Source: Actinomycetes bacterium (GTDB taxonomy: Bacteria; Actinomycetota; Actinomycetes; Mycobacteriales; Mycobacteriaceae). Taken from it: a DNA stretch of 46,258 nt. The notes beneath the pieces were generated by a model, which did no database searches, had not been told where the DNA came from, and was given only the letters and a program-made list of their open reading frames with translations. Position 1 is the first letter of the stretch, and every line of letters starts with the position of its first letter. Below are positions 35,382 through 44,086 of the stretch, one piece after another. The stretch is from NCBI GenBank assembly GCA_023417985.1, contig JAEZDV010000347.1, positions 1-46,258 on the forward strand. The letters are read 5' to 3'. The position numbers were made by a program, and so were the translations under genes.

Positions 35382-37310
35382 CTACGGAGTGAGCGTGACC
35401 TCGCCGCCGTCTACGGTGACGAAACCGTTCTGGAAATTCTGCTGGACGCCGCGTCCGTTCTCGGCCGGGAACTCCTCCCCGATCGGGTACCCGAAGCGGC
35501 CGTTCTCCGCGCCCTCCGCGTCCCACGCCTCGAGGATCTTGCCTCGCACCGGCCAGGCACCGGTGGGTTCGCTCCAGTAGATGCGCCCGTTCTGGAAGTT
35601 GCCGACACGGCCGTTGTCCTTGATGGCCTGTTCACTGGAGGTCGGGTATCCGAGTACTCCACCCTCGTAGCCGAGGCGGCTGTACCGGTCCATGATCATG
35701 CCCTGGACGGCGTGCGCGCCGGTCGGCTCCGACCAGTACATCGCACCGATCTCGAAGCCCTGCACGACACCTCGGCCGTCGGGGGTTCTCGCCTCGTCGA
35801 GCACGGGGTAACCGAGGGGGCCGCCCTCCCAGCCCTGCCGCTTCCACTCTTCGAATACGGCGCCGCGCACGGGATGTGCACCGTGCTCGGGGGTCCAGTA
35901 GATCGCGCCGTTGCGGAAGTGGTTGAACCGGCCGCGACCGTCCGCAGCGCCGCGTTCCTCCGTGGTCGGGTATCCGAGCGCCCCCGCAGGACCACCGTTG
36001 CCCTGGTAGACGCCACCGATAGCGCCGGCGACCGGGACCGTGACCCCGTCGGAAGCGAAGACACGCCCGAACCGGAAGTCCTGCACCGTGCCTCCGGCGA
36101 CCGGGTATTCGACGGTGAGGCAATCGCCCAGCCAGGGGCCGGCAGCGGCGACATCGGCGATCGGACCGGCCGGGGCGCACGCAGGCTTGTCCACCTCCAC
36201 ACCGAGAGAATTGGCGAGTTGCGGCCACAACTGGTGGAGTTCGAACTCCCAGTACTTCCACGTGTGCGTGCCCGACGGGCGGTAGACGATCTGCGCCGGG
36301 ATGCCGGTCTTCTTCAGCTTCGTGGCGAACGCCTGCGACGTCAGCCGCGACAGGATCTCGAGACCCATGCCCGCGTAATTGGTGCTCACGCCGGGAACGT
36401 CGGACGGGACGTCGTACGGCCCGGTGCTGCCGCTTCCGCTGGACACGTACAGGCTCACGCCACGGAGTTTGTCGGCGAGCAGATACGGGTCGTGGGCTTG
36501 CCAGCCCTCACCACCGGGCTCCCCCCACATCGCCTCGGAGTCGAACCCGCCGGCGTCCTGCATCGCGTAGTGGATCGCCTCGGGCATGCCGAGTGTCGTG
36601 GTGGTGAGGATGCCCGAGAGCGAAGCCGCGAACTGGGCGAATCCGGGATTGCGAGCCGGCAGGAACATCGCGGCCGTTCCGCCCATCGACAGGCCGACAA
36701 CACCGCGCTTGTCGGTGCTACGCCAGTCCTTCTCGAGGATCGGCGGGAGTTCCTCGGTCAGGAACGTCTCCCACTTGTAGTTCTGGCCGTTGTTCTGGTC
36801 CACCCAGTCGGAGTAGAAGCTGGACTGGCCGCCGACCGGGAGGACGACGTTGACGTTCTTGTCGGCGAAGAACGACTCCGCGTCCGTCTCGAGGGTCCAC
36901 CCGCTCTGATCGTCGCGGGCGCGCATGCCGTCGAGCATGAAGACAGAAGGGAACCGCTTGTCGGGCGCGATGTTCCAGTCACGCGCGAGAAGCATCTGCA
37001 CCTGGATGGGCGTCCCCATCGACGGGGAGTCGATCCACAGCGCGACACGACGATCGGTGAGCCAGTCGACTGCGCGCACCGTCGCACCGGATGCGTTCTG
37101 GCCGACGGGATCGGCTTGCGCCGCGAGCGGTTCGGCGGACGCAACCGAGACGGTGGTGGCCCCAGCTGCCAGCGGTGCCACGAGCGCGGCGGCGAGCAGA
37201 CCGAGAGCGCGCCGCTTCGCGCGTCCCACGGATCGTGTTCCGCCGCCTCGGCGGCGTGCACTGCCGCCCGATCTTCTCCGGTGACCACCAAGCTCGGTTC
37301 GCATCTGCAT
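35382..37310 (-). CDS. Mycolyltransferase with C-terminal LGFP repeats
   Basis: Secreted Ag85-type esterase that moves mycolate from trehalose monomycolate to arabinogalactan or another TMM. The 642-residue protein has an Arg-rich N-region, a signal peptide (ALGLLAAALVAPLAAG), the esterase domain (about 60-380) with GLSMGG (Ser208) and a GTHTWKYWE histidine, then at least four LGFP repeats (GALGYP, GPLGYP, GVLGYP and GRFGYP) that in Corynebacterium PS1-type proteins are thought to anchor the enzyme in the wall. ATG 37310 is chosen because GGAAG lies six bases upstream. It occupies the place of Rv3803c in M. tuberculosis, which lacks repeats. Confidence 0.93.
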   Translation of the reverse strand: MQMRTELGGHRRRSGGSARRRGGGTRSVGRAKRRALGLLAAALVAPLAAGATTVSVASAEPLAAQADPVGQNASGATVRAVDWLTDRRVALWIDSPSMGTPIQVQMLLARDWNIAPDKRFPSVFMLDGMRARDDQSGWTLETDAESFFADKNVNVVLPVGGQSSFYSDWVDQNNGQNYKWETFLTEELPPILEKDWRSTDKRGVVGLSMGGTAAMFLPARNPGFAQFAASLSGILTTTTLGMPEAIHYAMQDAGGFDSEAMWGEPGGEGWQAHDPYLLADKLRGVSLYVSSGSGSTGPYDVPSDVPGVSTNYAGMGLEILSRLTSQAFATKLKKTGIPAQIVYRPSGTHTWKYWEFELHQLWPQLANSLGVEVDKPACAPAGPIADVAAAGPWLGDCLTVEYPVAGGTVQDFRFGRVFASDGVTVPVAGAIGGVYQGNGGPAGALGYPTTEERGAADGRGRFNHFRNGAIYWTPEHGAHPVRGAVFEEWKRQGWEGGPLGYPVLDEARTPDGRGVVQGFEIGAMYWSEPTGAHAVQGMIMDRYSRLGYEGGVLGYPTSSEQAIKDNGRVGNFQNGRIYWSEPTGAWPVRGKILEAWDAEGAENGRFGYPIGEEFPAENGRGVQQNFQNGFVTVDGGEVTLTP

Positions 37311-37378
37311 CGCTCGCTTCCTGCGTTGCCGGGGCGCCGCGCGGGCGCCCGCTGTGCCGGATGTCCCCCGTCCCGAAT

Positions 37379-37400
37379 CTTGTTTGTACACGTAAACAAG
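37379..37400. promoter_or_regulatory. Inverted repeat upstream of the LGFP mycolyltransferase
   Basis: Arms CTTGTTT (37379-37385) and AAACAAG (37394-37400) around eight bases, 69 bases upstream of the start at 37310. Its size and unusually AT-rich arms in this GC-rich region suggest an operator. Confidence 0.45.
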
Positions 37401-37450
37401 CGGGCAGCGGGGGTGCCGCGCTGTGACTGATGAGAAGATTGTTACAGAAA

Positions 37451-37494
37451 GCGCAGCGCCGCCCACCACCTTTCGGTGATGGGCGGCGCTGTGC
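37451..37494 (-). terminator. Intrinsic terminator of the second mycolyltransferase
   Basis: Arms 37451-37470 and 37475-37494 pair over 20 bases with two wobble pairs; the loop is TTTC on the plus strand. On the minus strand the stem is followed by TTTCTGTAAC. It lies 32 bases past the stop at 37526. Confidence 0.85.
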
Positions 37495-37525
37495 GAAGCA
37501 GTGCTACCGGATAGCTACCGGGAGA

Positions 37526-38536
37526 TCAGAAGGCGTTGAGCGCCTCGAGGATCTGCGGGCGAGCCTTCCACAGCTCGTCTTCCCAGTACTTCCACGCGTG
37601 GGTGCCGCGCGCCGGGAACTCGAAGGTAGCGGGGATACCGAGTGCCGCCAGCTTGACCTGGAAGGCGCGGGTCTGGACCAGCGAGAGTGCCTCGAGGCCC
37701 ATAGCGTTCGCCGTGTTGTAGAAACCGGCGAAGCCTTCCGGGTTGTCGTGCTGGCCGGGCAGGCCGCTCGCTGCCGAGATGTAGAGGGACAGGCCCTCGA
37801 GCTTGGGAGCGAACACGAACGGGTCGTTGCGCAGCCACGACGGGCTCCACGGCGGGCCCCACATCGCGTCGACGTTGAAGCGTCCGGCGTCGAGCATCGC
37901 AACCCGGATGGCTTCACGCATGCCCGGAGCCGACAGGTTCAGGTAGCCCGAGAGCGACGACGCGAACTTGAACTGGTCGCGGTGGTAGGCAGCCAGCGTC
38001 AGAGCGGCGGAGCCACCCATCGAGAGGCCGAGGATGCCGTTGTTGCTGCGCGAGACGCCACGGGTGGCGAGGTAGTCGGGCAGCTGCTGGGTCAGGAACG
38101 TCTCCCACTTGTAGGTGATGTCCTGGCTGTTGAGATTGCTGGGCGAGTACCAGTCGGTGTAGAAGCTCGCCTGACCGCCGACCGGCATGACCAAGCTGAC
38201 GTTGTCGTTGGCGAACTGCTGGAGAGCGTTCGTCTCGAACGTCCACGCGTTGGCGTCGTCGCGGGCGCGCAAGCCGTCGAGCATGTAGAGCGCTGCGTCA
38301 CCGCCACGGGCGGCCCACTGGATCTGGACCTTGATCGGGCCCATGTCGGAATCGACGAAGACTTCTTCGAATCCTCCGGCCGGCGCACGGTGCGAGACCG
38401 GGGCGCTCTGGGCCGGTGCGGCGACAGCCGCGGAGGTGCCGGCAACACCGGCGGCAACGGGCAATACCAGCGCCACGGCGGCGGTGCCGAGCAGGCGCCT
38501 ACGAAGGCCCTGCGACAACCTGGGGACAAAACGCAT
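37526..38536 (-). CDS. Mycolyltransferase (antigen 85 type)
   Basis: A 336-residue secreted Ag85-family enzyme for transfer of mycolate between trehalose and arabinogalactan; positional counterpart of fbpA (Rv3804c). The signal peptide is LLGTAAVALVLPVAAGVAGTSAAVAA. Catalytic Ser172 is in GLSMGGS and His313 in RGTHAWKYWED; the acidic residue is probably in GQHDNPEG. Other family motifs are YMLDGLRARDD and TYKWETFLTQQLP. It has no LGFP repeats. ATG 38536 is preferred to a TTG two codons earlier. It has a clear promoter about 110 bases upstream and its own terminator, so it is monocistronic. Confidence 0.93.
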   Translation of the reverse strand: MRFVPRLSQGLRRRLLGTAAVALVLPVAAGVAGTSAAVAAPAQSAPVSHRAPAGGFEEVFVDSDMGPIKVQIQWAARGGDAALYMLDGLRARDDANAWTFETNALQQFANDNVSLVMPVGGQASFYTDWYSPSNLNSQDITYKWETFLTQQLPDYLATRGVSRSNNGILGLSMGGSAALTLAAYHRDQFKFASSLSGYLNLSAPGMREAIRVAMLDAGRFNVDAMWGPPWSPSWLRNDPFVFAPKLEGLSLYISAASGLPGQHDNPEGFAGFYNTANAMGLEALSLVQTRAFQVKLAALGIPATFEFPARGTHAWKYWEDELWKARPQILEALNAF

Positions 38537-38643
38537 GAACAATGCTCACTTTCTCGATCAGCGGCGTCCGCGTTTCGCGTCCCCCGTGAATACCCGGCGT
38601 TCGACGACCGCGGGCGGTCGCCACAAGTCACACTGCGGTCAAG

Positions 38644-38672
38644 ACTGTAAAGGACGGCGTGATCTCTGACAA
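38644..38672 (-). promoter_or_regulatory. Sigma-A type promoter of the antigen 85-type gene
   Basis: TTGTCA (38667-38672), a 17-base spacer, then TACAGT (38644-38649) on the minus strand. It is the best -35/-10 pair in the window and implies a leader of about 100 bases. Confidence 0.7.
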
Positions 38673-38790
38673 ACCCGCTTTCTCAGGTCACGGGCTTGCG
38701 TCGAATCGCCGTCCCTGGCGGCTGCTGCCACCGTTATCCGACCGTAATCTGCCGTGATACTAGCGAGACCACGGATTCAAGCCAACTCGG

Positions 38791-40734
38791 TCATCCACCC
38801 GGCTGCGGCATCGGAAGGTCGCACCGCTGGATTTCGTACTCCGGCACCCGGTCGATCCGGTACCCCGCGTACTCGAAGGCATTGCGCAGATTCCGCTTGA
38901 ACAGCGGCCAGGTCAACTCGGCACCGGACGAATCCAGCAACTCCCGTGTCTCGGGGCACGTGAGCGCGAGTTTGGCGTTCGCCACCCACTCCTCGTCGAG
39001 ATAGGGGGGCAGCCAGGGATGCACGTCGACCATCCCCGATTCGGCGACCACCCAGTCCGGATACAGGATCTTGTCGTGCCCGATCCGGCCGTCCTCGAGG
39101 CGTTCGGTGTGCGCGGCGAGCGGATACGCCAGACCCATCTGGTCGACCACCCGGACGTCGAGCCCGACATTCATGCTCGTCATACCCAGATTCAGGAAGA
39201 AGACCGTGTGCCCCGCTCCGCCCGGCGGAATCGGTTCCGGTGGCGGAACGACGTCCCACGCGTCGTACGACGGTGTGGGCAGCAGGAGACCACCGTTCGG
39301 TGTATCGGCGATCGTCGAGACCATCGCGCGCATCCGCGGGTAGTCGAGGTAGTCCTCGGCCCGGATCGGGTGGAGATGTCCGGTGTTGAGCGAATAGAAG
39401 GCCCGTTCGTCGACGATGCCGGATCGGCCGACGACGGCGCCCTCCGGCATCCCCGTCGTATTCGACGCGACGAAAGCCCAGACCGACGTTCCTGCCCACA
39501 GCACCGCGACGGCGGCGGCGATGCGGGTCGGACGGTTGTTTCCGAGCGCAGACCGGTCGGGCACCTGCAGCGGTACCACCGCGATCGGCAGCAGCAGGCA
39601 GAACAGGGGCGGAAGCAGTACGCGGCCGTGCATGAAGTCGCCGCCGACGCGCAGCGAATACAGCATGAGCAGGACACCGCACACCAGTACCAGCACGACC
39701 ACGGCGGTCGGGGTACGCAACGCCTTCCGACCCGTGGAGACGAGAGTGCGCACGTCGGTGCCGCTCGCCGGGAAACTCGCGCGCATGCGGCGACCGCTCC
39801 CGGTGGTCACCAGCACCACGACGGCGACCGCAAGCAGGAAGAGCAGAGGAAGCCAGAGCAGGTACGGAACGACCAGGTTGCCCAGGTACTCGAAACCCTG
39901 CGACCACTTCGCACCACCCGCGTCCTTCGAGACCGCGGTGTTCGGGTACGGCAGACCGTAGTACCCCATCCTCCAGATCTGGTAGACCACCGGGACCGCA
40001 CCGGCGACCGCAACCATCGCGACGCGCACCCGCCACGTCAGACCGTCCGCGAGGAACAGCACTGCGAGAGTGAGACCCGCGACGATCGCCAGTTCGGGTC
40101 GCACCAGGGGGCCGAGTCCGGCGACGAAAGCGGTGCTCAGAATGCCGGCGGTGCCGGGCAGAGCGCGCTCACCGGCGGGATCCGGCGTTGCCCACCGGAC
40201 CATGAGCAGCCACACCAACGCGAGCCAGCAGATCACCAGGCACGTCTCGAGCCCGGACGTCGCGAAGTCCCGGGCGGGGGGGACGGCGATGTAGACGAGC
40301 ACGCCGGCGGGCAGCAGCAGGACCGTGCCCGTCGCCGCGCGCAGACGCCACCGGTACAACCGCGCTGCGCCGAGCATCGCCAGGACGACAGCGGTGGTCG
40401 ACAGCACGAGCGCGAGGCCGAGCACGACGTATTCGAGCCGGATGCCGGTGAGCCAACCCGCGCCGTAGACGATGTAGGTCCAGGCGGTGGACGTGTTGGC
40501 TTCGACGCGTTCTCCCGCGTTGAAGACCGGGCCGTTTCCGGCGAGCAGGTTGCGCACGGTACGCAGGACGATCAGGCCGTCGTCGGCGATCCACCGGCGG
40601 TCCCACGCTCCCCAGAACATCAGGAGTGCCGAGAGGGCCACTCCCCCGGCGAACACTCCGCGTGCGGCACCGCGAGACAGGCCGGGTCGGTGGATGTCCG
40701 CTCGGCCTGCCGCGTTGTCGTCGACGTCGTTCAC
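38791..40734 (-). CDS. aftB: Terminal beta-(1,2)-arabinofuranosyltransferase AftB
   Basis: GT-C enzyme that caps arabinan with terminal beta-(1,2) arabinose from DPA; homologue of Rv3805c (627 residues; this is 647). About ten membrane segments precede a C-terminal extracytoplasmic domain. The first loop has RRWIADDGLIVLRTVRNLL with the catalytic Asp pair, followed by NAGERVEANTSTAWTY, both hallmarks of AftB. GTG 40734 is chosen because the frame upstream runs into ubiA with only a TTG. It lies four bases after the ubiA stop, the last gene of the glf-glfT2-PAP2-ubiA-aftB operon. The promoter of the next transcript stands beyond its end. Confidence 0.95.
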   Translation of the reverse strand: MNDVDDNAAGRADIHRPGLSRGAARGVFAGGVALSALLMFWGAWDRRWIADDGLIVLRTVRNLLAGNGPVFNAGERVEANTSTAWTYIVYGAGWLTGIRLEYVVLGLALVLSTTAVVLAMLGAARLYRWRLRAATGTVLLLPAGVLVYIAVPPARDFATSGLETCLVICWLALVWLLMVRWATPDPAGERALPGTAGILSTAFVAGLGPLVRPELAIVAGLTLAVLFLADGLTWRVRVAMVAVAGAVPVVYQIWRMGYYGLPYPNTAVSKDAGGAKWSQGFEYLGNLVVPYLLWLPLLFLLAVAVVVLVTTGSGRRMRASFPASGTDVRTLVSTGRKALRTPTAVVVLVLVCGVLLMLYSLRVGGDFMHGRVLLPPLFCLLLPIAVVPLQVPDRSALGNNRPTRIAAAVAVLWAGTSVWAFVASNTTGMPEGAVVGRSGIVDERAFYSLNTGHLHPIRAEDYLDYPRMRAMVSTIADTPNGGLLLPTPSYDAWDVVPPPEPIPPGGAGHTVFFLNLGMTSMNVGLDVRVVDQMGLAYPLAAHTERLEDGRIGHDKILYPDWVVAESGMVDVHPWLPPYLDEEWVANAKLALTCPETRELLDSSGAELTWPLFKRNLRNAFEYAGYRIDRVPEYEIQRCDLPMPQPGG

Positions 40735-40738
40735 GACG

Positions 40739-41644
40739 TCAGAAGAGGTTGACAGCACCGCCGACCACCAGGATCCAGGCAACCGCGAGGAACTGCAGCA
40801 CTCGGTCCTTCAGGGCGATCTCTTCCGGTTCACCGGCTTCGCCGCCGTCCACGTCCACCGCGTACCTGAGGATGGCGACGACGAACGGCACCATCGAGAT
40901 GGCGTACCAGTTCGTGTCGGCCCGGTTGTCCTGCTCGAACGCCCACAGGCCGTAGCAGAGCACGACGGCCGTCGCGGCCACCGTCCACACGAAGCGCAGG
41001 TAGGTCTCGGTGTAGTACTCGAGCGACTTCCGGATCTTGGCGCCGGTGCGGGTCGCGAGACGCAACTCGGCGTACCGCTTTCCCGCCGCCATGAACAGCG
41101 ATCCGAACGCCATGATCAGCAGGAACCACTGCGACAGCGGGATCTCCGCGGCGACACCGCCCGCGATCGCCCGGATCAGGAAGCCCGACGAGACGATGCA
41201 GATGTCGAGGACGGCCTGGTGCTTGAGGCCGAAGCAGTACGCGAGCTGGATGCCGATGTAGACGGCCATCACGACCGCGAGCTGCCAGTTGGCGAGGAAC
41301 GACAGCAGGATCGAGGCGACCAGAAGGCCCACGGCGATCATGTAGGCCAGCCGCACCGGCAGGATGCCGGCGGCGATCGGGCGGAACCGCTTGGTGGGGT
41401 GCGCGCGGTCGGCTTCGACGTCCAGCGCGTCGTTCACCAGGTAGATGCCGGACGCTGCCATGCAGAACACGACGAATGCGAGCGCGACGGGCAGCAGCAC
41501 GTCGAGCTGCGTGACCGATCCCGCAGCCATCGGCGCTGCGAGTACCAGCACGTTCTTGACCCACTGCCGCGGGCGCACTGCCTTGACGATTCCCGCAGGC
41601 AGGGTTTTCGGGGCCTCCTTGACGGTGACCGGTTCCTCGCTCAT
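40739..41644 (-). CDS. ubiA: Decaprenyl-phosphate phosphoribosyltransferase (DPPR synthase)
   Basis: UbiA-superfamily membrane prenyltransferase that joins phosphoribosyl pyrophosphate to decaprenyl phosphate, the first committed step to DPA; homologue of Rv3806c (302 residues; this is 301). About nine helices. The two Asp-rich motifs are NDALDVEAD, with the usual HPTKRFRPIA after it, and the weaker second motif near KHQAVLDIC. ATG 41644 overlaps the stop of the PAP2 gene by four bases (ATGA), so translation is coupled. Confidence 0.95.
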   Translation of the reverse strand: MSEEPVTVKEAPKTLPAGIVKAVRPRQWVKNVLVLAAPMAAGSVTQLDVLLPVALAFVVFCMAASGIYLVNDALDVEADRAHPTKRFRPIAAGILPVRLAYMIAVGLLVASILLSFLANWQLAVVMAVYIGIQLAYCFGLKHQAVLDICIVSSGFLIRAIAGGVAAEIPLSQWFLLIMAFGSLFMAAGKRYAELRLATRTGAKIRKSLEYYTETYLRFVWTVAATAVVLCYGLWAFEQDNRADTNWYAISMVPFVVAILRYAVDVDGGEAGEPEEIALKDRVLQFLAVAWILVVGGAVNLF

Positions 41645-42219
41645 CGTTCTCCAAACTTCTTCTCTGCCTGCGCCACGACGGCGGCGGACGCCGCACCCAG
41701 TGCCGCGCCGGCCAGGACGTCCGTCGGATAGTGCACGCCGAGAACGAGGCGCGACAGCAGCATGGGCGGCACAAGCACCGCGGGAAAGGGTAGCCCGGTG
41801 ACTCGGGCGAGCAGCACGGCAGCCGCGGTCGTGGAGGTCGCGTGCGACGAGGGGAAACTCAGCCTGCTCGGCGTCGACACGTTGACCTGCACCGACGGGT
41901 CGGACGGCCGGCGACGGCGCACGACTCGCTTGATGACGATGGAGGCAGCGTGAGCTCCGACGGCACCGACCGCAACACTCGCCCACTGACGGCGGCGCTT
42001 GCGGTCGACCACGGCTCCGATGCCCCCGACTGCGATCCACCCGAGCGCGTGCTCACCGAAGTGCGACAGACCGCGCGCCGCCGAGATCGCGGCCGGGGTA
42101 CTGCCGACGGAGGCCTGCACGCTCTGCAGGATCCGGATTTCGGTGTCGGTGCTCTTCCAGCGACCTGTGCGATCGCACTCGGCCGGACTCGTTCTGCTAG
42201 TTTCCGGCGCCGAAGACAC
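41641..42219 (-). CDS. PAP2-family phosphatase (Rv3807c-like)
   Basis: A 192-residue membrane phosphatase with all three PAP2 motifs: KRVVRRRRP, FPSSHA and SRLVLGVHYPTD. In mycobacteria Rv3807c is proposed to remove the 5-phosphate from decaprenylphosphoryl-5-phosphoribose, the step between UbiA and DprE1, though this is not fully proven. GTG 42219 makes it overlap glfT2 by 23 bases; a shorter start is possible, because mycobacterial Rv3807c is about 165 residues. The ATGA junction with ubiA supports a shared task. Confidence 0.88.
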   Translation of the reverse strand: MSSAPETSRTSPAECDRTGRWKSTDTEIRILQSVQASVGSTPAAISAARGLSHFGEHALGWIAVGGIGAVVDRKRRRQWASVAVGAVGAHAASIVIKRVVRRRRPSDPSVQVNVSTPSRLSFPSSHATSTTAAAVLLARVTGLPFPAVLVPPMLLSRLVLGVHYPTDVLAGAALGAASAAVVAQAEKKFGER

Positions 42220-44086
42220 GCTCCCACTCCTCCTTGCTGGTCAGGGCGGGAACCGCGTCCCGGTACCGCTTCTTCATTTCGGGGAACCGGCGCGCGAGTT
42301 CGCGGCGCAGTCGGAGCGCCTCGCTCAGCAGGGCCTGGGCCTGTGCTCGGTCGCGCTTACGGTAGACGACGCCCCGCCCGTCCGCGGTGGTGACGGTCAC
42401 ACCGTCGACCTGGGACAGCAGGAACCAGCGCGCATCGATCGTCGGCACGTTGAGCTGGGGGCGGTTGTGATGCTCGGCGTTCTCCGGGCGAAGGTTGTGC
42501 AACACGCCCTTGGCCAGGCGCTTGACCTTGGCGGCCGCGCCCTCGGGGAGACCCACCGCGCCGACCTCCGCGCCCGACGCCATCGGCAGTTCGGTCGAGG
42601 ACGGCAACACCACCGCGTCGGAGAAGTTCTTACGCAGCGCGTGCACCTCGCCGAGGGCTCGGGGCAGCAGGTCGAACAGCTGCTCCGGGCCGGCGAGGAA
42701 GTCCTCGATGGCCTTGTTCTGGATCGCGACCGTGGAGTACTCGAGGCACACGAGATGCTTGACCGTGGCCTTGACGGTGTCCAGGACCAGGGCCTTGGCA
42801 TCACCCTCCATGTGCATGGCGGCGACGACCAGCCGATTGCGCAGATGGAAATACGCCTGCCAGTCGATGGCGTCGTCCTTGTCGCTCCAGGCCATGTGCC
42901 AGATCGCGGCACCGGGCATGGTCACCGTGGGATAGCCGGCGGCACGAGCCCGCAGGCCGTACTCCGCGTCGTCCCATTTGATGAACAGCGGCAGCGGCTG
43001 GCCGATCTTCTCCGCGACGACCCGCGGGATCATGCACATCCACCAGCCGTTGAAGTCGACGTCGATCCGGCGGTGCAGCAGCTTCGAGTTCTCGCGGTCG
43101 TGCAGCGGCTTGGTCGCGAAGTCGTGGTCGTACTCGACGTTCGGCGCGGCACTCCACATGAAGTTCGCCCGGTTGATGACCTCGCCCATCGTGTGCAGAT
43201 GGCTGCGTTCCTGCAGGTTGAGCATCTGCCCGCCGACCAGCATCGGCTTCTTCGCGAAACGCGAGAGAGCGAGCGCACGCAGAATCGAGTCCGGTTCGAT
43301 CTCGATGTCGTCGTCCATGAACAGGATGAACGGCGAATCGGTGGTCTTCAGCGCCTCGTACATGATGCGGCTGTAGCCGCCGGAACCACCGAGGTTGCCC
43401 TGGTCGTGGATGACGAGCCGGTCGCCGAACGGGGCGGCCGCCTCGGCGAAGTCCGCCTCGTCGCGCACCTTGCGGGTGCCCTGGTCGGGGATGATCACCG
43501 CATCGACGACATCCATGACCAGCGGGTCGGATGCGAGCGCACGCAGCGCCTTCACGCAGTCGGCGGGCCGGTTGAACGTCGGGATTCCCACGGCGACGGA
43601 CGCGCGGCCCTCCGCCTCGACCGGCGAGTACCAGCCGGCGGAGTGCATCGTGACGTCGGTGTCGGTGGTGATGTCGAACCAGATCCAGCCGCCGTCCTCG
43701 AACGGTCCGAAGTCGGTGTCGAGCTCGACGACGACCCGGTCACCGGAGAATTCGCTGCCGGTGACGTGGATACGGCTCGCGTCGGCCTTGCTGCGGTAGA
43801 TGTCGACGCGTCCGTGCCCGGTGAGCTCGAGACGCAGTACGACCGACGTCAACGTGCTCCAGCGCCGCCAGTAGCTCGCCGGGAACGCGTTGAAATAGGT
43901 GCACAGCGACACCTCGGACTCGGCCCCGATCGCCAGCGCGGTGCGGGTCGTCGCGTGCGCGCGACGCGCGTTGGTCGGCGACTCCTCCAGATAGAGGGTG
44001 CGAACGTCGAGGGGTTCACCCGGCCGGGGCAGGATGATCCGCTGAAGGAGGGTCTTCCCGAGCAGGCCCGGCTCGACGGCGCTCAC
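42197..44086 (-). CDS. glfT2: Bifunctional galactofuranosyltransferase GlfT2
   Basis: Polymerises the galactan with alternating beta-(1,5) and beta-(1,6) links from UDP-Galf at the inner face of the membrane; homologue of Rv3808c (637 residues; this is 629). It has an N-terminal beta-sandwich, a GT-A domain from ASVAVGIPTFNRPADC, and a C-terminal helical domain. Key residues are conserved at nearly the same numbers: DDD 258-260, WDD 371-373 and His397 in AIWHMAW. GTG 44086 overlaps the glf stop by four bases. Its link to glf and ubiA marks it as the orthologue, as opposed to the paralogue at 3159-5063. Confidence 0.96.
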   Translation of the reverse strand: MSAVEPGLLGKTLLQRIILPRPGEPLDVRTLYLEESPTNARRAHATTRTALAIGAESEVSLCTYFNAFPASYWRRWSTLTSVVLRLELTGHGRVDIYRSKADASRIHVTGSEFSGDRVVVELDTDFGPFEDGGWIWFDITTDTDVTMHSAGWYSPVEAEGRASVAVGIPTFNRPADCVKALRALASDPLVMDVVDAVIIPDQGTRKVRDEADFAEAAAPFGDRLVIHDQGNLGGSGGYSRIMYEALKTTDSPFILFMDDDIEIEPDSILRALALSRFAKKPMLVGGQMLNLQERSHLHTMGEVINRANFMWSAAPNVEYDHDFATKPLHDRENSKLLHRRIDVDFNGWWMCMIPRVVAEKIGQPLPLFIKWDDAEYGLRARAAGYPTVTMPGAAIWHMAWSDKDDAIDWQAYFHLRNRLVVAAMHMEGDAKALVLDTVKATVKHLVCLEYSTVAIQNKAIEDFLAGPEQLFDLLPRALGEVHALRKNFSDAVVLPSSTELPMASGAEVGAVGLPEGAAAKVKRLAKGVLHNLRPENAEHHNRPQLNVPTIDARWFLLSQVDGVTVTTADGRGVVYRKRDRAQAQALLSEALRLRRELARRFPEMKKRYRDAVPALTSKEEWERVFGAGN

